Assembly (NCBI GenBank): GCA_022539475.1
Contig: VCMS01000139.1
Span: 306,258-370,257 of the forward strand
Direction of reading: 5' to 3'
Length of the DNA: 64,000 bases
DNA from: Gracilaria domingensis
Lineage: Eukaryota > Rhodophyta > Florideophyceae > Gracilariales > Gracilariaceae
In this document: one piece after another, positions 32,744 to 42,526 of the stretch
Layout: each line of letters opens with the position of its first letter
Position numbering within the stretch: position 1 is the stretch's first letter
Program-made: the position numbers and the translations under genes
Notes under the pieces: generated by a model
The model's input: the letters and a program-made list of their open reading frames with translations, nothing else
Database searches by the model: none
Told to the model about the DNA's origin: nothing

Positions 32744-32918
32744 CGTGACGTTGTCAGTCGCTGACTGAGTCAGCGCGCTCGGCGCGCGACGAACGAAGCT
32801 GTGCCGCCCACGTGTACAGATGCGCCAGCTGGGGCAAGCTCTTTTCTGTTTGTATACTTTGTCAAATATTTCGCCCGCTCGATCCCACTGGCCAAGCAGA
32901 ACGCGGCCGGGGGTAGGA

Positions 32919-32973
32919 TACCCCTGGGTAGCTATCTCTCCACCAAGAGGTGCATATCTACTACCCAGGGGTA
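32919..32973. repeat. 13-bp perfect hairpin
   Basis: TACCCCTGGGTAG (32919-32931) and its complement (32961-32973) are separated by 29 nt. It lies just after receptor-like gene A. Confidence 0.8.
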
Positions 32974-33629
32974 GTATTTTTCGACATTCCCTTCACCTTG
33001 TTGTACAAAGGTACCTTTGGTAACTTGGTTACTGTGGGCGCGCCGCGTTTGGCAGCCTTGCACATTTCAAACTGAAACTTTCAAATGCTAATGTCACGCG
33101 CGCTCACAGCACCTTCTCCTTGCCACCAAAAGTAACTGCCAAACGTTCAAACGTGTACTACTACCGCCACAATGATCGTCACGCTAGCGTCACTCCTCGC
33201 GGGAGCATGCAAACTTTGCATTGCAAAAAGTTTACTATCTACAGTCATCACCCGCATTCCCAGGCCCTGTCTCATTGAGCGTTGTATCGCTCTCTTCTTC
33301 GGCTCCGCTGCCAAGAGCGTGTCGCTCTCTCTCTCTTCCTTTACACTAGACGCGTTTTCATACCAATCTCCTTGCCGCCTTCTTCGCCATCGCTTTGAAT
33401 TACGAACAGCTTTTGAAAGCGCAGAAAGTACGTGTAAAGGATCAGGGACTCTCATTAAAGCTTTTAGCGTGGTTTTATGGCACTAAAACCAAACTGTCAT
33501 ACGTGGTACAATTTCGCTTTTCATTTTCGTCGGTGGTTAAAGCTAAAGCTTTAGTTTTCGCCAGCGCTTGTCAGGAAGCGCACCCTCTCAGCCACGCAGT
33601 CGACTCCCACCGTTCCCCTCCCCGCTGCC

Positions 33630-34535
33630 ATGTCCATGACAGCAGCGCTGCCAGCCGCCAAGCCGTCGCGTGCGCGCCTCCGGCTGCTGCTGGCCGTCCT
33701 CCTTCTCTCCGCCTTCGCCGCTCTGCTGATGGCTCTTTCCGAAGCTGACCCCCGCCGCCATGGCAACGCTGGTAAGCTCGACTGCGCCAATATGATGCGG
33801 AGGGGGGATGCGTACGGCGGATGGACCATGTGCACCCCGCTATATTCTCTCAAGGGCAAGATGGTGTACACAATCGGTATTGGGCGCAACATCAAATGGG
33901 ATGAAGCCATGATCAAGCAGTTTGGCACCGTTCACCACGGATGGGATCCAACCCCTACAGCTCAGGATTTCTTTTCGAAGAGATCCATGCCACACAATTT
34001 CGTTTTCCACAGAGTCGGTTTGGCTGCTTATGACGGCGAACTGAAGCTCAAGTTGCCAGAGGGTAACGCCGACAGCTATACCGTCATGGAGCAGAAGGGC
34101 GTTGCGCAGGAAGGCAGAGTCGGTGTGTATCCCGTGCTCAAGTTGCAGAGCATGATGCGAGAAAATGGCCACGGCCACTTGGCTGTGCTCAAGATTGATG
34201 TCGAAGGCGCTGAGTTCGATGTCATCAAGGAATGGCGACAGAATAATGTCGATATCGCCGCCGATCAAGTGCTCATCGAGTTTCATGCCAGATATTTCGA
34301 CGAGGGAAAAAGCATGCTTCGTAGCGCCGTTGCGGACATGGATGAGCTGGGTTTTCTACTCGTTCATAGAACCAAGCTGGTAAGTAGATTGATTGTGCTC
34401 TTTGAATCGTTTCCCGCGCTCGACATTGCCTAACCTTTAACCTTTGTTTGTGCTTTTCAACGTTAGGAGTACACATTTGCCAACAAGTGGTTAATTTCCA
34501 AACATGGCTCCAGTGTCGGTGCCTCGCTGCTATGA
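33630..34535 (+). CDS. FkbM-family methyltransferase, type II membrane anchored (two exons)
   Basis: Coding exons 33630-34379 and 34467-34535 give 272 residues. The intron (87 bp) has donor GTAAGT, a branch-like CTAAC and acceptor TTAG. Splicing is phase 0 and replaces an alternative intronic read-through with a conserved-looking end (EYTFANKWLISKHG). Residues 17-36 form a membrane anchor after a basic N-terminus, implying a Golgi/ER type II protein. The core has the SAM-binding landmarks of the FkbM/METTL24 group, notably VLKIDVEGAEFDVI (~186) and the QVLIEFH strand. FkbM enzymes O-methylate sugars or polyketides; METTL24-like members are common in algae and oomycetes. A role in methylating cell-wall glycan is plausible but unproven. 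It sits between the two receptor-like genes on the same strand. Confidence 0.85.
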
Positions 34536-35469
34536 TGCGGTACAAGTGATCTGAAACGTAGGTAAACAAGTGTACATGTACCCTTGGTACAGGACTTATT
34601 TGAACTTGACAAACTAAGCTAACTTCCGAATTGCAAAGGTAAAGCGCTCGCGATCGCCATAGATATCGCTCACTGACATCTTCGAACAATTGGAAACCAT
34701 GTGCGGTTCCTTCATACATGGTATCGCCTTGCGAGAGGCTGTGCCCCCGCCTCGTTTCTATACCCCATGCGTTTTGCAGTGTTCTTCATACAACGAGGCT
34801 AAGCAAAACAGGAATTCCAGGTGGACAGAGGATGGAAGGTCGCCTACAGTGGTGAGAGTGATCATTGATCAGCGTTGTGCTGCGCACAGCGGCATTCGTT
34901 ATCCCCTCAGGACATCTCCCGCGAGCGGATACTGCGTAAAGGTACTGTTACAAAGGGTAGATAGTCGCCGCCCAGTCGGCGTGTGCCGTGGCGTGTGCAT
35001 TTTCGGTACAGCATCATTTCGCAGGAGAAATTTTGGACCGCCTCGTCAGCAATTGGTTTGCGCGCAACGCGTGCTTGCCTCTTACATGCTGCCCTCCGGT
35101 ACTCCTTTGACCACTGGGGGCGTGGTGTTATCCGACAGCGTCAAGGCGCGCTCAAACATATCACGCATGATGTTCAAGGTCCACGGATGGTGCTGATTCG
35201 CAAGTGAGTCGGAGGCGGCGGTTCCAACAGCGCGGACTCCACCAACTTGGCGCATACTTCTAAATCCACAACGACACGTTCCGAAATTCGCTGTCGTCCC
35301 ACTTATTTTGCTCCATCCCCTCTCCTCCGACAACTGGCATGTTTGCTGCTACCTATTTCCCGCGCAACCTGGGCAGTCACTGCGCTCAGTAAACGCTCAA
35401 CGTGCCACGGAGAGGTGACTCATGGGCTAAAACGCGCCCCGTCTCACATTGCTCTTCTCTTACTGAGTC
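34536..35469. other. Intergenic with long open frames, not supported
   Basis: A 168-codon frame on + (34690-35196) and a second frame from 34983 overlap, both without motif. They could be decayed coding DNA; no feature is called. Confidence 0.35.
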
Positions 35470-37171
35470 ATGGTTCTCTTCAAAGTCTTGGTACTCTCAC
35501 TCATGCTATCGTTCTTCGCTCATCTGCCCGTCGTGACAGCAGCATGTCCACCGTTGCGAAACCCAGCCTTATCGTCGAGATGCCTCCCACCTCTGGCAAA
35601 TGACCCACAGAACCCTGACTACGCCCATTGCAAGAACGAAACATGCTATATTTTCATTGACGAAGATCCCTTCATCCGACTTCCGGACATCTCCACCCCC
35701 AAAGCTCATCATTTCCGACCATTTCCGTGCGGCCAACCTCACCGGATGCACCCGGAGCTCACGGGCATTACTTTCCGCATTCATTCCATGACAGCATCCT
35801 CTACCGCGTCTTGTATTTGGGCAGGACCAAAGAGCACTTGCTCTTTTAACCAACTTAACGATTTTGCCGCGACTTTCGCGATGTATGGTTACAAGTTTGT
35901 GCTTTCTGGTGCGTTCTTGGATACACAAGACAGCCGTTGTAATTTTCAACCCTCTGCTCCGCAACTTGATTCTGCGATGATGATTGTTGGTCCCAACATA
36001 CTTGCCCCCGCTAGAAGCGCGTTTGAACAGCTTACGAGACCGTTTCGAACTTCTACATGGGTAGTGATCTCCCTTATTTCATTCTTGTTTGCTGCCATTG
36101 GTATGATCATTGCGGTGATTGTAGCAAACAAACTCTCGCATACTGTATATGTTTTGATGGGACATAGGGACAAGCTGCGTGATTACAATTCTCGACGCCT
36201 TGCTTCGTCCCTCGCTTTTCTTCGCGGAGCTGTCGCAAGTTTTGGAGCCATTTGCTATTTGTTCTATGCTGCTTCTGTTGTTAACTTTCTGTTTGCGCAA
36301 AGTAATGTGGAAATGACTCAGAGTATCTCCAGCTTATCTGCCAGTGATTTGGCTCAATTTGCAGTGCTGAAAGATTCTGCTTTGGAACGGGTATGGGATG
36401 ACCAAGGTACGTAGCTTCGCAGCATTTTTGCTCTCATCTGCCGGACAGGCCTTTTCGACCACGAAGACCATGAAACGAACTAACAAGTGAAACCCCGTTC
36501 TATATTTTCTTCACCACTGTTTAGTGAACCCTACAGGAATGAAGTATAACAGCTCCGACCCTTCCAGTTTTCCATGGAGGCGCTGCTTGTCTGGTAAGCA
36601 ATGTGTGGAATGGGTCTTCCGAGGTACACACGGTATCAAGTTCGCGGTGACATATAATGTGATGGGGAATCACTTCATTCATGAGTTTGCTGATTGTAAT
36701 GTTCTCACAGAATGGACCTCGAGACAGCCGCTGCCGTCGTTCAATATAGGCTGGTTGTATAACAAGGAGGTATCTGATGATGAACGCATGAGCCTCAACC
36801 GGGAAATTGTTGGATTGCGGATCAACGGCACTGTTTCAGACGTTATTTCAAGAACTAGAGGCGATATGACCTGCAGCGATCAAACGGTTCATGATGTTGG
36901 GATTTTGGTTGTTCTTATTCCACTCGCAGTATTTGTGCTTCCCATCGGCTTCATTGGTATGAGTTTAGTGGTGTGGGCAGAATATCGGCGTCATACGCTT
37001 GAGAAGAGGCGAAATCTGATGAATGAAGCACATTCTGCGTCGCCATCCGTGACTATGGATAGTTCAATGGATGACTCAAGTTTGGGCTCAGGTTTGCCCT
37101 CAAGTTTGGGCTCAGGTTCGCCCTCAAGTTTGCCTAATCCTAGGGAAGAAGTCATCGTGGAACTGACATAA
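35470..37171 (+). CDS. Ionotropic glutamate receptor-like membrane protein B (two exons)
   Basis: Exons 35470-36406 and 36525-37171 give 527 residues. The 118-bp intron has donor GTACGT, branch-like CTAAC and acceptor TTTAG; the joining codon is split 1+2. Signal peptide 1-24 (MVLFKVLVLSLMLSFFAHL). It has the same order as protein A: YIFIDEDPFIRLPDI, GITFRIHSMT, a CSFNQLNDF segment, PSAPQLDSAMMIVG, LTRPFRTSTWVV into M1 (~197-220), VYVLMGHRD, M3 with FYAASVVNFLFAQ (~249-279), S2 with NIGWLYNKEVSDDERM and IVGLRINGTVSDVI, M4 (~434-460), then a tail with repeated Ser-Ser-Leu-Gly-Ser-Gly units (37078-37130). The strong pairwise similarity to A in both lobes and membrane segments supports a real family and ancient duplication. 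Same caveats on ligand and conductance as for A. Confidence 0.65.
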
Positions 37172-39140
37172 CTGCTGCATCGCAATGGGCTATCCAGATG
37201 CTATTTACCGCTCCGGACGTGCTCTATGCCTAATGCAATATTTTGGTTTCCGATGTCAGTAAGTTTGAGATAGCCTAAGACAATGTTGATGGTTTCCGAT
37301 GACAGCCAGTTCGAGTTATGGTATACGAAGGTGTAACCGGGAAATATGACGGTTCTTGGTCTCTGAAGAAAGAGAAAGATAGATCCGAGGGGATAGGACT
37401 GCAATCTGATTGCTTTTTTGTGTATGGAGTCGCTCTTCCTAACATGTCTTCACGACGTTCTGCATGCAGCGGAGCAAAGGCTATGTTTGATACACACCGG
37501 GACAACAGTCCACTACGCAAACCCAGACAGAGGAGGAAGCCAGAAAGGCATGTGCAGCTGAAATCGAATAGCGCATTCCTCGCAGAAAGCGGAGGTGGAA
37601 CCTCTTTCGATAATTCCGGAGCAACAATTGCCTCCCCAGGTGTGACAGCATGAGACCCTGCGAAGAGGTTGCTTCACTCGAAGTGGAAATTTTGTCGAGT
37701 TGTAATAATGCTCGATGACTGACATCATCACCATGATGTTGTGACGATGTCACCGAATATATTCGATACTCAGGTGCTCCAGACATTTTGCGGCAACACA
37801 CACTTGTGCCGGCCCAACATTTGCTAGCTAGCATAGTTAGTATTCATATCTACTTATTTCGGAACAAAACAAGTTATCGCGCACTAGTGACGAGTAGCTT
37901 CTCCAACGCTCCCTCTAGAATCCGTGACTTGTCACCGTTGAGTTTTCTCCCTCAGCTTGTCAACCGGCCTTGTACAACACCAGCTCCCTCGCAACGGAAA
38001 GCTTACGGCACTCTCGCCTCTTTCGCTAGGTATTCCTTTTCATATGGAATACTGAGTTGGTATAGTGGGAGATGTACGGACCGTGGAACCATCGAGAAAA
38101 CGGTGAACAGGGCTATGAAGGATATCCTTTCGCAGAGCTTGTCGAGCAGCCACGAAGCGCCCATGGCAGTTAGCGGCGTGGTTTCCGACACGGTGCAAGG
38201 CAGCCTAGCGAATCGCTATAATAACACTCAATGACGTTTTGGGGGTCCTTGGATGTCTATCACCATGGTAGGTCAGCCTTGGTTAAGTTTAAATATGTTA
38301 GCCAGCAGCAGCAGCAGCATGTTAATGGCTAACGTATTCGAACTTAACCATGGTTGATCTTTGCACATACAAACTTTGTGGACTTTCACCATCCTTATAA
38401 TGCAAGGGTGTCGTAGCGACATCAAGATGATGAGACTACGATATTTTTGGTGTACAGGGTATACGCCGGTTCGTGTTTCCCCGTCTTCTTCCGCAAGGCT
38501 GGAAGACTATGTGAGAAACACGTGGAGTGCTGCACCTGCGGCGGTTGAACCGCCGCACTGTGAAAGCTGTGCTCGCTGTCGAGGTCTTGGAACCCCTTTC
38601 CACTATATAATTCCAGACATGGCGTTTGTGCGGACAGTTTTCATGTTACTGTGCATTGCACACGACTCCTGAACGTCAGTTCTTCCTCTCTCTCTCTCTC
38701 TCTCTTTATGGGTATTCTAGCCTAATTCCGACGTAAAATATACAGTTCTTCCTCTTTTTCTTCTTCCTCTTTAGTATGGTCTGAACGTCACTGAGCAATA
38801 AGCCGTTGAAGTCGGATCCTGCCAAAGGCCATCCCAAACGATCATCTCTGTGACTTCTTTTCATAACTACATAGCTATGGACAGAAGTCCTGATCGGCAA
38901 TGCTAAATACCTCTCCGCTTTCTCCCGCAGAAATGTTCATCTGTTAGAGATTCGAATATGATGTGAACATTGGCTGTTTTAAGCGTTCCCACAGCTTTCA
39001 TCAGTTATGAATGCTGTGAGAACGAATCGTCATTACTGTGATGTACGGCTTGAAATGCGCAATAGGTCTGTCGTTCGAACGCTGAAGGGCTTTGGTTATG
39101 GTACGATCGCTTATTCGGCAACTGTTGTAACGCCTGCTGC
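37172..39140. other. Intergenic, no supported gene
   Basis: Only motif-free short frames. It contains the foldback with a GCA-repeat loop (38277-38353) and a (TC)n run near 38684-38706. Confidence 0.4.
38277..38353. repeat. Long hairpin with (GCA)5 in the loop
   Basis: Left arm ...TTGGTTAAGTTT/ATGTTAGCCA pairs with right arm TGGCTAACGT...AACTTAACCA. The loop holds five GCA units (about 38304-38319). Each arm is ~28 bp with a few mismatches. Confidence 0.75.
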
Positions 39141-39535
39141 TTAGCTACCGCAAGTACCCGTCCCAAGTGAATGAAGAATCTTTACGTGCTCCCGCTCCTC
39201 GTTAGGCGCTTCCGCGGCATGGCATCCCAGAAACGTAGCATCATAATCAAGATGTCCGTAATTCTTGGGATGAGCGCGGTAAAAGTGCCGAATGCCGAGC
39301 GGGATCACATGGTCATCATGCGATGTTGCTTGACGTCGAATACTCTGATACATGGATACGGTTCAGAGTAGAGCATCAGTGACATATCCGGAACGACATC
39401 TTTCGGCAAGCGCCTGCAAACTGGTCCATCATGATATTAATCGGCTCCACAGGAAACATGATAGATTTTTGATCGGCCGTCGCCATCCCAATTAAGGCTC
39501 TGTTGAAGAAACCTTGAATCAGGACGATACCAAGC
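39141..39535 (-). pseudogene. Decayed alpha/beta-hydrolase (lipase-like) C-terminal remnant
   Basis: On the minus strand a strong 3' splice site (branch CACTAACG at 39566-39573, pyrimidine run, TCTAG ending at 39536) opens a coding-like stretch from 39535. Its frame carries one TAA (39437 region) and then TGA (~39300). A one-base shift continues as DHVIPLGIRHFY and YGHLDYDATFLGCHAAEA, matching the acid-Asp and GHLD catalytic-His regions of acid-lipase-type alpha/beta-hydrolases. The preceding CIRVFDVKQHRM segment also fits. No nucleophile region is seen within the remnant. Two stops and a frameshift say pseudogene, although homopolymer errors cannot explain the stops. Confidence 0.4.
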
Positions 39536-40713
39536 CTAGACGCGAGAAAGAGAGAGATGTGAAAACGTTAGTGAAAAACTTGACAATGTTCTTCCAACGT
39601 TTTTAATCAACACATTACTGAAGATGGTTATCGTCTTGCGACTCGGATGATCCGGGTCGCAAGACTTCTGGTCAGATTTTGCGGGTTTGCCGCAGCTGCA
39701 GTAATGACTTCGTTTCGGTACTTATTCTCAAAGAAGTTGCGCGTGATGAAGCACCGTAGAGCGACTCTGCTCTTTCACTTCGTGTTCAGCAAACTGTATT
39801 GCATGAGATTGCTATTGTTGGAATGGCGCCACCGGTGCATTGTGTGTATGTGTGTGTGTATGTGGGAGACAAATCTGCGCTTTCCTATCCGGACAACTGT
39901 GTGTTTATGACTTTTGTGTTTACAAGAGGAGCCGATACCAGCAGCTGAGGATTAGTCAAACCGTATCGTAGGGTTTTACTATAGCTGGGAGAAATATATG
40001 TCACGGCAAATATGCCCAGTTGGCGAATGCACGAGAACGATGGATTGGCACTCAAGGGCTGTTACTTTCGCTAGTGGTGGATAGCCGACGCAACCACCTA
40101 TACCTATACCTATACCGCAGTCGAAATTATTCAAGTAGCAGTGTCATCGCTGTGAAACGCGCAGTGCTGGATCGCTAGCTCAGCTCGGTGGGCTGTGCTA
40201 GAGGCCCTTCATGATCATCGTATCGTGTGGATGACCATCGTTCGGGTAGCACGTTCAACAGAAGCCACAACGTGCCAGCAGCCTCAACCTCTCCCATCAG
40301 ACTGCGCCAACCGTCTCTTCCAATCTTTCGCGAGCTGTCGTGCTACATCTGTTTAGGGCAAGAGACACAGCCTTCATGTGCGTTTATAAAGTTAAAAGCC
40401 CGCGATGAGTGCGTCCCGGTTTTCATAGCGCGCCAAATGTATGTGCATCTATGATGACGTGCACATCGCCCGTTGGAGAGTGCGCGGCGCGCGCCTTTTT
40501 CTATGAATCAAATCCACGTTCAGAATTGTGCCGACGAATTGTGTGCGTGTCCGGAGGACCTGCCTCATGCGTCTCGGTTGCACTTTACTTCTTAAATGGC
40601 GCGCCGCGCGCTTGCCAATGCACCAACAACGTCCCGGCAACGCTGCTGGCTGCACAGCGCTGCGCTTCCGTTCCGCCTTTCTCGTGTCCAACAATGAACG
40701 CGCATCCCATCAC

Positions 40714-40723
40714 TACTTAAGCG
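40714..40723 (+). promoter_or_regulatory. TACTTAAGCG promoter-like element
   Basis: The same 10-mer as on the minus strand at 15292-15301; here 144 bp before the ATG at 40868. Both downstream genes encode small secreted Cys-containing proteins. Confidence 0.45.
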
Positions 40724-40867
40724 CTTCACCGTCAGCTCGACCCTTAGCATCAGAGCCTCCTCACACGTTCTCCTGCTTGTTGCATACACCCTCCCCTGAC
40801 TTTCACTTCCGTCCTCCTCCGATCCAAACCTCTTGTGTCAACCTAACTTTATCTCTACTTCCTGAAA

Positions 40868-41404
40868 ATGATCCGCTTCTCTCTGTTGGCTGCGTTGCTA
40901 TTTGCTTTGGCGTTGTCGACCGCCAACTGCACGCCCACCATCCAATGGCTCGTCCGCGATAAGGAGGTCGATGCTTCTCCGGAACCGGAACTAGAGATGA
41001 GCCCCGAGCCATCGCCCGAGATGAGCCCCGAGGAATCGCCCGAAACATCACCGGAACCCGTGTGTGTTGACGAGCAATATCTTCTCGACAACGGCCACAC
41101 CGTCGATACATTCGTGCACAAGGTTGGAAACGTTGTCAACGCCTACTGCCCACAATCCACGCTGCCGTGCGCCTCCGAGCACCACATGCTTCGCATCAAC
41201 GGCAAGTCGATGAGCTACAGACAGTATTGCGATACGGTACCGTGCGAGAGGAGAATGGTCAAGGTGAACTCGGTGTTCACCCACCTGTGGGAGGAGACTA
41301 CTCATGATGACGCCACGCTAACTATGTTCGATGTTCGCCACCCGGAGAGTGCGCAGAAGATGCTTCACTGGACTATGCATAAACTCCGCAACGCTGGCAT
41401 GTAA
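40868..41404 (+). CDS. Secreted protein with SPEP/MSPE repeat and Cys-containing domain
   Basis: 178 residues. Signal peptide 1-19 (MIRFSLLAALLFALALSTA). Residues ~37-63 are a Ser-Pro-Glu repeat (SPEPELEMSPEPSPEMSPEE...), an acidic extended linker. The C-terminal ~115 residues hold six cysteines (VCVDEQ, AYCPQ, LPCAS, QYCD, VPCE) and end in a helical segment (ESAQKMLHWTMHKLRN). No family recognised. The fold is probably disulfide-bonded and extracellular; the repeat resembles wall-attached linkers. Preceded by the TACTTAAGCG element. Confidence 0.75.
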   Translation: MIRFSLLAALLFALALSTANCTPTIQWLVRDKEVDASPEPELEMSPEPSPEMSPEESPETSPEPVCVDEQYLLDNGHTVDTFVHKVGNVVNAYCPQSTLPCASEHHMLRINGKSMSYRQYCDTVPCERRMVKVNSVFTHLWEETTHDDATLTMFDVRHPESAQKMLHWTMHKLRNAGM

Positions 41405-42526
41405 TCTTTTTTTCGACAACACATTATACTAATGACTATCGATGGTTGCCGTCTCGGCGTACGCAATCAACATGTTTCCGAATTGCGTTTCGCTTACCCG
41501 TAGAGATATGTAGCATAACAATTCAACTTTGCCCGTTTCGACGTGTAAAACATCCTTTTCTAGAAAACGGACATTTCCCATTCTACAAAGACCACAGCAG
41601 TGTTGTCCTTCCTTGCGAAGCTGTGAAAAATTGCTTTCTCGCTTCTGACTGTAAACGATGTTGCGCCTTGATCCAGGTTTGGGAAGGTCACCGCATATCT
41701 GTCCACCAATCACGCAGCGACAACGTTATCGCTAAGAAAGCCCATATAGTTCATAATTAGGGGAACTCTACCTCCAGTGTACTACTGTACCAATTCTCGG
41801 GCCCTACAACATGGAATTCTGCACAGCTCTGTGGCTATCAGAGGGGGCATATCCTTCGGAAGGTGCCGACTTTTTGAGTTCTACCAGAGTTCCCTGAGAG
41901 GTCTGTTTACGGGTGTATCAGCCTAATTCCTGCGTGCTACAGAATCTACCAGAGTTAGAAGGCTAGCCCTCTTACCTCCGCGATCGCCTCCGCATGAAGA
42001 TACTACTATCTTTTTGCAGTTTGAAGTACCTATGCGCACTATGCGGGCAGGAAAGGATACCATTGCGAAAGACAACTGCTGCCGTTCTGGCATCTCGAGG
42101 GCAAGCTCGCGCTCAAAAGTGCACCGGTCCACAGTCACTGCTCTTACCATAACGAAGTCAGCCAGTCTCTTTTGAGCGTTTGGTGGTTGCTCTTGTGTAA
42201 CAGGATGTGTTTACTCAGGCTCAGTGACTCAGCCAGCCATCTCGCGTCACAGCTTACTTTTAATTATGCTTTGGTATTCAAGCATCAACATGATACCTCG
42301 AGGTAATTAGCCTAACCGCAGCTCACTATATCTTTCTGCAGTGGAACAGCGCGTCATACGAAAACAGTGGAGCACAAAATCGATACAAAAAGGCGTCCCA
42401 AGTACATGTAGCTCCTGTCGTAGTATACTGCATCAATTTTGTCTGAGGACAATTGCAAGCAGAATACTCCGACAACCAAAGTCACATGGTCCGCACGGTC
42501 AACATGGATGAAAGCCACATGTGAGA
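41405..42526. other. Intergenic, no supported gene
   Basis: 3' regions of two convergent genes and ~1 kb of DNA without recognisable features. Confidence 0.4.

Noticed and set aside
37318-38234. Two + strand frames (111 and 148 codons)
   Set aside because: No motif, no promoter, composition like background.
40165-40250. tRNA-like stretch (CTAGCTCAGCTCGG, then TTCGGGTAG)
   Set aside because: The A-box-like part is good, but no acceptor stem closes, the anticodon stem does not pair and the T-loop is wrong.
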